NCBI GenBank assembly: GCA_015183035.1
Contig: JACZZP010000004.1
Span: 2,356,001-2,420,000 of the forward strand
Direction of reading: 5' to 3'
Length of the DNA: 64,000 nucleotides
Origin: Meloidogyne chitwoodi
Lineage: Eukaryota > Nematoda > Chromadorea > Rhabditida > Meloidogynidae
Under the pieces are notes generated by a model. That model was not told where the DNA came from. It saw nothing but the letters and a program-made list of their open reading frames with translations, and ran no database searches. Shown here in pieces: positions 40,351-52,175 of this stretch (positions are counted from its first letter, which is position 1; each line of letters starts with the position of its first letter). The translations under genes and the position numbers were made by a program.

Positions 40351-42040
40351 ATGAAATTTATTTTGCTCAAAAATTATGATGAAATCTCAAATTATGCGGC
40401 AGAATTTGTTTGTAAAAGAATTAATGATTTTTATATAAAAAATTTTAATAATTCAAAATTTTTTATTTTGGGACTTCCAACAGGTTTTAATTAATTTTTT
40501 TTATTTTTATAAAGAATAAATAAATTAATTTAGGTAGTACTCCAATAGGAATGTATTCAAAACTTGTTGAATTTTACAAAATTGGAAAAGTTTCTTTTAA
40601 AAGAGTTAAAACATTTAATATGGACGAGTATGTTTTTTATATTTAAATTTAAAAAATAATAATTAATTAATCTTAATTTAAATAGATATGTTGGTATTTC
40701 TCCTTTACACCCACAAAGTTATCGCCATTTTATGTTTGAACATTTATTCAAGTTTGTGTTTTTTTATTTTTTTTTAAGAATAATAAGAAAAATATAAAAC
40801 ATTTGAAAAATACAAAAACAGAATTTTTTGTATTTTTTCTACATTGATTTCTGATTTTTTAAAATTTCTGGTTCTATATATGTGTTTTTTGTAGAATTCT
40901 GTTCAAGTTCTGATTTAAGTGAAATACAAAACTTCTGATTTGTCTCCAGTATTTTTGTTATAATTATGAAAATTCTGATTTTTTTAAAACAAAAATACAA
41001 ACCAGAATTTGTATTTTTTTAATATTTTTTCTTTTTAGTCATATAGACATTGATCCTTCAAATGTATGAAATTTAATTATTTTTAATTTTTTAAAAATTT
41101 TTAGATAGACATTCCTAATGGTAAAGCTGACTCACTTTTAGATGAATGCAAGCGTTATGAGTTAAAAATTTTATTTTTTTTATTAAATAAATTTATTTTT
41201 TTTAAAGAGAAGCAATTCTGGCTTCAGGAGGAATTGATTTATTCGTTTCGGGTAAATTAATTAATTTTTAATTTTATTAAATTTTATTTTTAAAAAAGGG
41301 ATAGGCTCAGATGGACATATAGCTTTTAATGAACCAGGCAGTAGTCTAAATGTATTTTTTTTAGTTATTTAAAAAAATAATATTTATTTATTTTTTAGAG
41401 TCGAACACGTGTACAAACACTAAATAATGAAACAATTATTGCTAATTCACGTTTTTTTCAAAATGATTGCAATAAAGTTCCTATTAAAGTTATATTAATA
41501 TTTTTATTTTATTTTTTTTATTCTTTTTTAAGGCAATTACTGTTGGTGTTGGTACTTTAATGGACGCTAAGGAGGTTTTTTTTTTATTATTTTTTATCTA
41601 TTATTTTTTAATTTTTATTTTGTAGATTTTAATTATGGCAAGTGGTGCTCATAAAGCATTAGCTGTACATAAGGCTGTAGAAAAAGGTTATTTTTTAAAT
41701 AATATTTTTTAATATTTTTTAAGGTATTTCTCATATGACCACTGCAAGTGGTAAATATAAAAAATTTTTTTAATTATATTTAAAAATATTTAAAGTCTTA
41801 CAAATGCATGGAAATTGTATTTGGTTGGTTGATGAGGTTGGTTAATTCAATTTTAATTAAAAAAATTCAAATTGAAAATTTGAAAAAAAATCTAAAATAA
41901 TTAAGGAAGCTTCCCAAGAATTAAAAGTCAAAACAGTCAATTTTTATCGTTCTCAGTTACCCGAATATTTAAAAATATTTGAATTAACACCACTACAACA
42001 ACAAACTAAAAATATTACTAACAACAATAACTGCCTTTAA
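40351..42040 (+). CDS. Glucosamine-6-phosphate deaminase
   Basis: The ATG at 40351 leads [20 protein letters not shown], like GNPDA. Active-site segments are all present: [16 protein letters not shown] (phosphate loop), FNMDEYVGI with the proton-transfer Asp, [32 protein letters not shown] with the catalytic Asp/His/Glu set, and [20 protein letters not shown] with [12 protein letters not shown]. The enzyme converts glucosamine-6-phosphate to fructose-6-phosphate and ammonia, linking amino-sugar and chitin metabolism to glycolysis. The C-terminus is a short Asn/Gln tail, stop at 42038-42040. It is the last of the four-gene cluster; an acceptor (TTTTGTTTTAG) ends near 40309, about 40 bases before the ATG. 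One intron (40759-41037) is filled with TTCTGATT motifs. Confidence 0.94.
40800..41020 (+). repeat. TTCTGATTTTT repeats in deaminase intron
   Basis: Repeated TTCTGATTTTTT, AATTCTG and ACCAGAATTT pieces fill an enlarged intron, the same family as at 21480, 28440 and 30470. Confidence 0.6.
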
Positions 42041-42149
42041 ATTAAATTAAAAATATTTTTTTAATGCATTTAAAAATTCTAAAAAAATTTTATATAAGCC
42101 TTATTAGCAAATAATCTCTATTTTTTTATATTTTGTGCAATAAAAATGC

Positions 42150-42345
42150 TCAACTAATTCTGATTTAATTTAAGTTTATTTTCTGATTTAAATTTAAGTT
42201 TATTTGATTTAATTTAAGTTTATTTTCTTATTTAATTCAAGTTTATTTCTGATTTTAATTCAATTATATTTTCTGATTTAATTTAAAGTTTATTTTCTGA
42301 TTTTATTCAATTTTAAAATTATTTATTTTCTGATTCAAGTTTATT
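42150..42345 (+). repeat. Tandem AAGTTTATTTTCTGATTTAATTT-like repeats
   Basis: Six or more imperfect copies of a roughly 20-30 base unit combining AAGTTTATT with TTCTGATTTAATT, just after the deaminase gene. It seems to mix two short motifs seen separately elsewhere. Confidence 0.65.
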
Positions 42346-43639
42346 TAAAAAGGTTTATCAAGTTTTATTCTAGTAATAAAATAAATAGGTAATTTAAAAA
42401 ACATCTCTATTTTTACCTAAAAATTTTACCGAATGTTTATTGTTTAGTTTAAAGGAGTAATTAAAAGTTGTAAAAACACGAAAAATGCGCAATTGTAAAA
42501 ATATATAAAATAAATCATTTTTAATTTTCCTTTCATATAGTTGGTTACGCTTTACTTTTTTTTTAATATTTACACTTTCCTGTTTTTTCAATTAAATAAG
42601 CAAAAAAAAGAAAAGACTTATCTAAAACGTAATGTTAAGAAGAATGAAAAAAAATCTAATTTTTATTTAGGATTTTTAGTTAAAAAATTTTGAAGCATTT
42701 TAGGAAAAAGTAAAGGAAATTGATGGGGAAGGTGATGTCCTAAAAATTATAAAAATGTCTGAGAAAGGTTAAAAAAAAGACTTTTTTTTCTGAAAAAAAA
42801 AGAAAAGACCCCCATTTTTGAGGATTAGCATGTCCAAATGTAGTTTTTTTTGTAAATATTTTTAATATTTGATCAATTCAGAAAATCAAAAAAATAAATG
42901 ATAATTATCTCTTTTTGGATTTTGATTTTTTGGATTGAATACAACAGGTTCTCTTTTTTTCGTCCTATTTTTGAGACTGCGTTGCATTATTTAATCCTTT
43001 CAAGCGATAAAAAGAGGAAAAGATATATATAAGTCTAAATCATTATATAAAAGAAACTTCTATACCTTTTTAATTGGGAATAAAAAAAGTTTTTTTTATT
43101 ACTGCTTTAGGTCGTCTCTATAATTCTAATATAATCATCGGCCCCGTTCAGTTAAGGAGAAAAGAAAGACGAGGTAAAAGAAGAAAAGCCTCCTCTACTT
43201 TTTTCAATTACGCGGTCAAAGTGCCCGCGGCCATCACACTTCTTTTTTTAAAAACCTTTTTTTTCTTTTTTTTAAAGGTACGTACTCAAAAAAAATTTTG
43301 TTATCGTCTTTTGTGTTGGAGTTTAGATCGACCGCGACCTCCAATAATATTTACATTTTTATTTTTACCCTAAAGGGTTTATATATAAATATTCTTTAAA
43401 TCCGATTTTCCCTCTTTTTTAAAAAATTTGGGGCAAAAAAAGTGTCAAGGTTGCTAATAAAATATAAAAAATATGTGTGTAGATCAACAAGGCCTTGAAT
43501 TTTTGTCAACACAAGCAAATATATATTTAATTGTCAGAACATATTATTTTTGCCGAGACTATTTATTTTCTCCTACTAGTAAACAGTATAAAATAGGAAA
43601 AATAATTTAGGGATGAAAATATATCATTTATTTATTCAA

Positions 43640-43850
43640 GTTTATTATTTTTAGACTGTAGGTTTAAGTCAAGTTTATTTTTTAAGATTCAGGTTTATTA
43701 TATAATTTAAGTTTAAGTCAAGTTTATTTTTTAAGATTCAGGTTTATTATATAATTTAAGTTTAAGTCAAGTTTATTTTTTAAGATTCAGGTTTATTATA
43801 TAATTTAAGTTTAAGTCAAGTTTTAAGATTTATTTAAGTTTATTTATTTT
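43640..43850 (+). repeat. 49-bp tandem repeat, about 3-4 copies
   Basis: A unit of about 49 bases made of AAGTTTAAGTC, AAGTTTATTTTTT, AAGATTCAGG and TTTATTATATAATTT repeats almost exactly three times, with partial copies at the ends. Confidence 0.8.
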
Positions 43851-44518
43851 ATAATCGTACAAAAGTTTATATTTATATTATATTTAGTTTACATTATTGT
43901 ACAAACATCCGCCGGACAGTTATATTGCCAATTCTTTTTTTTTAATAATTCTTTTTTTCTTCTTTTTTACAATTGGGCAATATAATAATAATAATATTTA
44001 ATAATTGTTCTCTCCCATTTTTCCCTCCAATTTTCCTCTCCGTTCAAAAGATACTGGTTTTTCTATTTGACTGCTTCAGAACCGGCAACGCCAAAATAAC
44101 TTTTTTTTAACTATTAAAAATACAATCGGCAAAAGCTTTTCCTCTTCTCTTCTTTTTTTCCTTAAAACTTTTCTCTATCTCTGTCCTCTTCCTTTTTTTA
44201 TTTTTATTTTTTTTTTCATCACCTGTCCTTCAAAACAATTTATTTATTTTTGTAAAAAATAAGCTAAATTGTTTTGTGTTGTTGTGACTATTAACTTTTT
44301 GTAGTCAAATTTTTTTAATATTTTTTTTATTATTTTTTAATCCATAAAGCCGGATCGATGCATGCGTAATTGTATTTATTATTTTTAAATAATACAAAAA
44401 ATCGATTTCTGGCTTTTATAATAATTTTTTGGTAAAATTAGTAAATATTTTAACTAATATTTTCAAGAAAAAAAAATAATTTTATTATTTTTTAAAATTT
44501 ATTTTAGACCATCCATCG

Positions 44519-47157
44519 ATGGTTTCTTCCCCTTTTTGGACTATACTTTTGCTATTTTTTGTTTTTATTACAAAAATGTGTAAACCAATTTTACTTCATA
44601 TTCCATCAAATCATTCATTTCCTTTATTGCCTGGATTAGAGCCAATGGCTGGAGAAAAATCACCTCCACATTTTTTTACTATTACAGGTTTTTTTATTTT
44701 ATTTTTATAATTTTTTTTTTAATTTTTAGAACGCTTTTCCCGAACAAAAATGGCCAATATAAATTTGAGAAGGAGAAGACAAGTAAAAATTAATTTAATA
44801 AAAAAAATATAAATTTTTTTTATTAATTTTATTTAGGTAATTGCTGGTCAAGTGTATGAATGGCCAAGTAATCTAATTCCATTTCAAATATGGGGAGGAG
44901 ATGGTTTAAAATTTTATTTTATTTTTTAATTATTTTTTAGCCAATTTTCAAAATTTAATTCGTCGTGGAATAAAAATGTGGGAGGTAAAAAAATAATAAT
45001 AAATTTAATTTTAAAAATACATATATCTAAAAAATTTTTTTAAATAAAATAATTAATAAAAAAAATTTTAGGAATCAACATGTTTACGATTTCGTGAAAA
45101 TTTACAAGCTACAGATGCAATTAGATATGTTTTAGAAAGAGGAGATAGGTTATATATAATTTAATTTTTTCAAAAATAATTTTTATTAATATTTTAAAGT
45201 TGTTTTACTGAATATATTGGAAGAAATGGTGGTTTTCAAGATATTAGTTAATTTAAAAAATAAATATTAAATTGAAATATTTTTTTAGTTATTGGCTCTG
45301 AATGTGCAGAAGAATATGTTGTTGCACATGAAACAGGTCATGCACTTGGATTTTGGCATACACAGTAAAATAATAATTTAAAAAATATTTTTTAATTTTT
45401 TTTAAAGTCAAAGACCTGATCGTGAACGTTATATAAGTATAAATTGGAGAAATGTTTTGGAAGAAGCAACTGCTGTAATTTTTAAATTTTAATGAAAACA
45501 AAAAAAAATTATTTAATAGTCATTTATGCCATTCCGTTCAATGCTTCAAGCTTTTACTATTAAACAAGTTTTAATAAATTCTAATTTTTATTAATTAATA
45601 AAAAAATTTTTAGGTTTCTGGGCGTCGTTCTCCGTATATTTTTTTTCAAAATTTATAAAAATAATTATATATTTTTTTCACATAGTTATGATTATGGTTC
45701 TTTAATGCACTACCACGCAGTTAGTTTTTTTTAATTTATTTGTAAGATTTATTGTTTAATATATTTATGGGTTGCACATGCTAGACAAGTTACTGATTTT
45801 ACTATTGTACCAAAAGAATTAAAATATGTTACGACTGTAAGTATATTATAAAATAAACTTGAAATATATTAAAATAACTTGAAATATATTAAACTTGAAA
45901 TATAAAATTAAACTTGAAATATATTAATAAACTTGAAATATAAAATTAAACTTGAAATATATTAAAGTAAACTTGAAATATTAAAATAAACTTGAAACCA
46001 AAAAAATACAAATTTGAAAAAATTAAATATTTTAGATGGGTACAGAAAGAATGGCTTTTCTTGATGCAAAATTAATAAATGATATTTATTGTCCAAATAC
46101 CTGTGAAGGACTTGCTCGAAATGTTAGTTTCTTTTATTATAAAATATTATTTTATTATTTTTAAAGTTACGTTGTCAATCTGGTGGTTATCCAGATCCAA
46201 ATAATTGTAATATTTGTCGTTGTCCAGATGGTAAAATAAATTTAAAAAAATATTATAATTTTTAAAACAGCCCTAGGTGGTGTTGAATGTGAAAAATTAC
46301 AACAAAGTATTTGTGGCAGTGAATTAATAGCTACAGATCAATGGCAAACACTTAAATCACCTGATTTACATGTACATATAAATTTTTTGATATAACTCTA
46401 AAAAATATATTTATAGAAATAAACTTTGTATTTCAAGTTTATTTTTAAAGTTTAGTCTTTTTTAATATATAAACTTGAAATAAATAAACTTTAAAATTTA
46501 AATAAACTTTAAAAATAAACTGTATTTCAATTTATTTTTAAGTCTAAAAAATAAACTTTAAAATTTAAATAAACTTGGAAAAGTTTAAAAAAAAAAGTTT
46601 TATTTTCAGGATTCTCGTAGTCAACAAATTAATATAGTTAATTCTTTTAATAAAAATGTTCAGTGTTATTGGAGAATTTCTGTATATTTTTTTAAAATAT
46701 TAAGTTTTAATTAATATTTTAATTTATAAGGCACCAGAAGGGAGTCATATACGCTTTAGATTAAGTGATGGAGAGGTTTTTTTATTTTTTTTAATTTTTA
46801 TTTTTTTTTAATTTTTAAAATTAAGTTTCCTTGTTCCTATGGATGTCAGGCTAGTTTATAATATTTATTTAATTTAAAAATTATTTTATTTTTTTTTAGT
46901 CTTATGTTGAAATTAAACACAAATTAGATATTCGATTAACTGGATTTAGAAGGTAATTAATTAAAAAAAATATTTTTTTTTAATTTTATATAAAAGTTGT
47001 TGTTATCGACCAAAAGAAGATACAATATCTGATGGAAGTCAAATATTTGTAACTTTTTTTATTTTTTAAATTTAATTTATTTAATTAAAAAAAGGTAATA
47101 TTTCGACCAAATGGGAGGACATCAAGATTTACTTTAAGATATATTATTAGAAAATAA
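44519..47157 (+). CDS. Astacin-family metalloprotease with EGF-like and CUB domains
   Basis: The start at 44519 gives a hydrophobic secretion signal (FWTILLLFFVFITKMC). A basic propeptide end (NLRRRRQ) precedes the mature protease VIAGQVYEWPSNLIPFQIWG. The zinc site is HETGHALGFWHTHQRPDRER, the HExxHxxGxxH pattern of astacins. The Met-turn is SLMHYHAV. After the catalytic domain come a Cys-rich EGF-like piece (CQSGGYPDPNNCNICRCPD) and a CUB domain (CYWRISAPEGSHIRFRLSDG, CSYGCQSYVEI), ending in RYIIRK at 47155-47157. No thrombospondin repeat follows, unlike some nematode relatives. Such NAS proteases act outside the cell, for example in moulting, hatching or cuticle collagen processing. Introns at 45840-46030 and 46380-46609 are made of AAACTTGAAATA repeats. 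Confidence 0.9.
45840..46600 (+). repeat. AAACTTGAAATA repeat clusters in astacin introns
   Basis: Two intron clusters (about 45848-46015 and 46415-46600) consist of repeated AAACTTGAAATATATTAA-like units, with the inverse TTTCAAGTTTATT in the second. Exons between them are normal. Confidence 0.7.
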
Positions 47158-47938
47158 TTTAATTTAAAAATTTTTTTTTTGTCTTTCTCTCTCTCTTTAT
47201 CAGTGTTTTATTGCTCAAGTATATCTTAATTTTTTATTTAAATATTTTTTAAATAATTTTTTTCATTAATTTACTAATATTATTATTTTCAAATTCTCTC
47301 CCGGTTTTTGTTTTTCTCCCTTTTTTTTTTTAATAATTAATAATTCTTGCCACTTTTATTAAATAAATATTTAAATAAAAAAAGAGAACGGGTTCCCCCC
47401 TTCATCTTTTTTTTTAAATTTTAATTAAAAATATTTTTAATTTAAAATGCAAACCATTCCCCTCACTTTTTAATTAATTTTGCATTTCTTTTTAATTATA
47501 AAATATATTTAAAAATAAAATAAAAGTTTTTTTTATTAATAATTTATTTTAATATAATTGTCGAATCAATTAAATATTTAAAAAATAAATATACCAATTT
47601 TTGTTTAATATTTTTGTAGCCTAAAAAGATAATTCAGGAAGAAGAATTATTATTATTATTTAAAAAAATGGAGGAAATTCCCTTGGCCTTTAAAACAACA
47701 AAAAATGGAAAAAAGACACAAAAACTTTGGAAAAAATAAAAAAAAATTGGTTTGTGATTGCTTGCTTTTCTTTTTGTGGTAAGAAAATAAAATTAAAAAA
47801 TAAATTGACTAGAAAAATTAAATAATATTTTCTTTAGTCAATTAATTTAAAAGCACCCTAAAAATATAAAAAAAAAGTGAGATCAAATTAAAAAATTTAA
47901 ATTTAAAAAATAATTCTAAAATTCTTTTTTTATTTTAT
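47158..47938. other. Spacer between convergent astacin and membrane-protein genes
   Basis: A+T-rich 3'-flanking DNA for both genes. I see no gene, RNA or clear repeat in it. Confidence 0.45.
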
Positions 47939-50900
47939 TTATTTTTGTTTAGTAGTAGTAGTAAAAGGTAAAAATTCATCTGTATCAGAATCTGATTCAC
48001 AAATATTTATTTTATTAATATAAGAGTACAAAACTTTTGCTTCTTCTTCTTCATCTTTAAAAATTAAAATAATTAATTAAACAAAGAGAGGACCAGAGTT
48101 GTCGCCTTTTCTGTATTTCGAAAATACTAAGTCTCTTCAGAGCGCGTGTGATAAAGACCACTCTCTCGTCTGATAAAGACGCAGAAATGTGTACAGTTTT
48201 GGAAAAGAGCAGGTCATTTGACGTTTCTCTGACCTCAACTATCCACTGGTCAGTTTTTCTGCGTCTTTATCAGACGAGAGAGTGGTCTTTATCACACGCG
48301 CTCTGAAGAGAATTATGTAATTCCGGAAAAACAGAAAAGGCGACAACTCTGGAGTGGACTAATTAAGAATTAAAAATCTTTAAAATAATTAAAATTAATT
48401 TTAAATTAAAGAAAGGATTAAGTAAGAATTAAAAAAAAATAAAAAATTAAATTTATTTACCAAAAATAAATTGTGAAGGAGAAGAAGAAGAAGAAATTGT
48501 TGTTTCTTCTTCTTTTATTAATTTATTATTATTATTTTCTTTTTCTTCAATATTTTCAAAATCAGAAGGTAAAAATTCATCAAATTCATGTTCAGAATTT
48601 GCTAAAAAAATTAATATTTTTTTTAATATTTTTTTTTTAAATATAATTTTTAAAAATGAATTTTAAAATTTAAAAAATATTTTATATTTGTTCCTTTTTT
48701 TAAATAATTTTTTTGTGAATTTAAGGAATATTAAAATATGAAAATTTAATTAAAATATTTTTTTTTATATTTTTAAAATAATTTAATTAAAAACAAACTA
48801 TCTAAAATATTTTGTTTAGGCAATTTATCCAATATTTTATTAATAAAAGGACCAATAAAATTAATTAAAATAAAATCTTCAATTAATTTATATTTTTTAA
48901 ATAAAATTAAATAAATTGGTAAAATAATATTTAAATTAATTAAATTAAATAATAAATTTAATTTAATTAAAAACATTGAAATTATTGGTATAATTAATTT
49001 AAATAATATTTTTGAAGATAAAATTAAACAAAAATTAAGAAAAAGGCCAAATGTTGATTTTATTAAATTGACTATTTTTCTGAAAAAAAAATAAATTAAA
49101 AAAAAATAAATTAATTAAAATTATTATTTATTAAATTAATTAAAAAAATATTTTAAATTAAATTTTAATATTTTTTATATTAAATAAATTCACAAAAAAT
49201 TAAATAAAAAATGGGAACGAAATTATTTTAATATTTTTTTTTAATTTTAAAATTCATTTTTTTTTAATGTGAAATAATTTTTAAAAAATAATTTTAATTT
49301 ATAAAAAAAAATTTTTATGAATAATACATTTTTAAGGGGAAAATAAACTTTAAAATAAAAAAAATAAAAATATTTTTTTATTAAAGTTTATTTGTGAATT
49401 TATTAATAAAAATATTATTAAATAAAATTAAATTTATTAAAAAATAATTAATTTTATTAATTATTATTTTGAATTTTAATTAATTAAAAAAAATCTAAAT
49501 TAATTTTTTAATTAAGACTAAATTTAAATTAATTAAAAAATAATAATAATAAAAATTATTTACTAATTTTTTTTAACTTTAAATATTTTAAAGCTCTCTC
49601 TTTAAACTTTAAAAAAAAAAATAATAAAATAAATTTTTTAAAATTATTTATTTACCTTGAAAAAAATAAAAGAAAAGGTTTAAGCCAGTAACAGCCAAAA
49701 ATATAAACAAAAAAATCAAATAAACGTTCAAGTTGAACAAATAAAGGATTTAAAAATTTAATTTTAATAAAATTAAACAAATCAATAAACCAATAAAATA
49801 AAATAAAATATTTAAACCAATAATTGATAAATTTAAAAAAAGTTAAAATTGGCAAATAAAAGTACAAATTTAACCAATTTTTGAGTGTAGACAATAAATT
49901 TTGAAATTTTTTGATTATTACTAAAATTAATTTAAATTATTTTTAAATAATAAAATTAAATTAAAAAATATTCTAAAATAATTAAATATTTTTAAAAATT
50001 ATTATTAAAAAATATTTTATTAAAAAGAGGATTAAATATTATTTATTTAAATAATATATTTAATGACACAAAATTATATATATATTTTATTTTAAATATT
50101 TTTTCTGATCTTGTATATTTTTTTTAATATTTTTTAAATAATTTTAATAGAAGGTTATTTAAATTAATTTTTAAAATTGAAGCTAATTTTATATAAAAAT
50201 GCACTTTTATAATTTAAAATAAAACAAAAATCAATTTTGATTCGCGCAAGGGATTTTTTCAAGGTCATAAGAGATAAAAAATAAATTAATTAAATATTTA
50301 TAAATTTAAAAAAAAAATAAAAAAAATAATTTTTTTTGATAATATTAAAGGAAGGGGAAATAAAAAAATTAATTTACTTACTTGGTACCCAACGAAATAA
50401 AAACAAAAATTTAATCCATTCAAATAACCACAAAATTGGTTTAATAATAATTAATTTAAATACATTTTTTAACCAATTTATAAACTTTTTTAAATAAAAT
50501 AGCAATTTTTTATTTGTTTGATGATAATGATAAATTGGTGAAATTATTAAACAAAAAACTAAAAAAAAATTAATTTTTTTTATTTTAGAAAACCTGCGGC
50601 AAGCGATGCAAAAAATGCTCTTCTTTCATCAATTCCTTCAGTTAAATTATGCACTGAATAGAGAAAAAGCACAACAGAAATTGACTGAAAAATAAAGGTA
50701 TCAAATTAAAGTTTAGTTTATATATTGTTTGTGGTGTGGTGGTGAGTGGTGTTGCCTACAATGTGCATAGGCGAGGTTCGAATCCTACTAGCGTAAGGGA
50801 ATATTTTTTCAAAGAAAATTAAAAATAACTTTGCTTTTTTAATATTTTCGCAACTTCTAATCAGTAAAAAAAAATTTCTTAAAAAAATTTTAAAAGCTCA

Positions 50901-51221
50901 AACCCTGAAAATATCTGTAAAGCACCAAGAAAGCATCGCCAACATTGGATGCTGACGTTTTTTGGTTAATAATAAATCTTTGACAAGAATAGAACCAACA
51001 AGGCCATAAAGTACTCGTAACTGCACTTCTCTAGAAGCATAAAAGCAAACGAAACTGTACAATATAAAAGAAATAAATTTACTAATAAAATTAAAAAAAT
51101 TAAACCAAAAAAGCGAATTGATTGCCATCAAATAAGGAATTGCACCATATCCTTGTAGCCTAACAGTTTCTTCTACAAAACTGCAAATTGCAGTAAACCA
51201 ACATTTAAAAAATTCAAGCAT
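47939..51221 (-). CDS. Unrecognised hydrophobic multi-exon membrane protein
   Basis: The start at 51221 gives MLEFFKCWFTAICSFVEETV. The first exon ends at a good donor (TTCAGG|GT, near 50896). The next exon, after TTTTTCAG, reads SISVVLFLYSVHNLTEGIDE. Three more exons (50520-50385, 49900-49655, 49080-48600) are Phe/Leu/Ile/Lys-rich membrane segments. The last two exons are acidic and Ser-rich, each with a DEFLP motif (EFDEFLPSDFENI and DTDEFLPF), ending at 47939-47941. This suggests several membrane helices and a cytosolic acidic tail. I do not recognise the family. A tRNA-like sequence and a MITE lie in its introns. Hydrophobic frames are common in T-rich DNA, so the middle exons are less certain than the first two and the tail. 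Confidence 0.55.
48093..48352. mobile_element. Second MITE-type fold-back element
   Basis: The arms are 48093-48187 and 48256-48352. Both begin identically from the outside (CCAGAGTTGTCGCC then TTTTCTGT), differ over roughly 18 bases, then match again for about 55 bases containing CAGAGCGCGTGTGATAAAG and CGTCTGATAAAGACGCAGAA. The centre is about 68 bases. It is G+C-richer than the flanks and carries no coding sequence. No clear target-site duplication was found. It lies in an intron of the membrane-protein gene. Its ends differ from the MITE at 9740, so it is another family. Confidence 0.85.
50726..50802 (+). pseudogene. tRNA-like sequence in membrane-protein gene intron
   Basis: Box A-like GTGGTGTGGTGGTGAGTGG near 50731 and box B GAGGTTCGAATCC at 50773-50785, with a short pairable GCCTA...TAGGC stem between them (about 50754-50772). 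The acceptor stem is not convincing. It is antisense to the host gene. Confidence 0.55.
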
Positions 51222-52175
51222 TCCAAAAATAATAATAATTAGTGTGATAGATTTTTTTAATATATTTTTTTACATCTGAAAAAAGGTAGAAAATTATTCA
51301 TGTATTAAATTAGAAAAAAAATTGTGTAAAGTTCCGCAAAAATGAGAGAATCAAGTTATATGATTTGTTTATAAATGTTTATTGATCTTGAACACTTTAA
51401 TAAAATCACTTTTCAAAAACAGAATAAGAAATAAAAAGTTTAAATATAGAAGAGATGAATTGTATATTCTATTAGGCAGATGATGACGTGAAAAAGTGTT
51501 CGATGTAAAATGAGAAAGTGATGGCCGTCAAATTTTTTGTTTTAAATAAAGAGAAGAGAGATCAAACTAACTTATATAAATTTAAAAAAGTTTTTATCTA
51601 AATTTAAGAAAAAATTCTGAAGAATTTGGGATTTTGACGTTTAAGTGAGGTTTTTACATTTTGAAATATTTATTGGGATTAAAAGTCATTAAATAAATAA
51701 ATACTTTGCCAAATTCAATAATATTTAAAAAAAAATTTTTTTTTATTTTTTACTTTTCCCTTTTTTTGATGAAGATTTATTATGTTTTGTTTTTATTTAC
51801 AATTAGTTTTGGGAGAATTATTTATTTCTAAATATCTTTATAACTGTGGTTTTATTTATTTTTTCAAATATTTTAAAATTTTTAACTTTTAGATTGTTAA
51901 AAATAAAATTTATTTAATCACAATCTGTTCTTCGTTATTTAAACAACATCTTTTGTGTCTTTATTCTAGAAATTTATAAATTTAGTTGAATTTTGAAGTA
52001 TGAATATTGGAGTATTTGCATATTAATGCAAAAGGCAATACTTGACACAAAAAAAGATAAGGTTTAATTTATTTGATCATTTTCTAATCAAAACAATCAT
52101 CTTTAGAATATAATTCTTCAATTTTACCGTGTGACTGTCTTACTTGAACCTATAACTGAATCTTCTTGGTATGAA
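51222..52175. promoter_or_regulatory. Shared upstream region of the membrane-protein and ADA2 genes
   Basis: About 950 bases between divergent starts, A+T-rich. An acceptor (ATCATCTTTAG) ends at 52106 and could receive a spliced leader or an upstream ADA2 exon: the frame is open from there to the chosen ATG. Confidence 0.4.

Larger units (their letters stand above)
42041..44518. other. Spacer between deaminase and astacin genes
   Basis: About 2.5 kb without a supported gene. It contains a TTCTGATTTAA/AAGTTTATT repeat field (42150-42345) and a 49-bp tandem repeat (43640-43850). A less A+T-rich stretch at 43130-43350 has an open frame but no recognisable protein. The last few hundred bases should hold the astacin promoter. 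Confidence 0.45.

Noticed and set aside
43074..43373. Open frame of 99 codons upstream of the astacin gene
   Set aside because: It ends in Phe-rich filler typical of T-rich DNA, has no recognisable motif and no clear splice partner.
43640..43850. CRISPR-like array
   Set aside because: The repeats are contiguous with no unique spacers, and the genome is eukaryotic.
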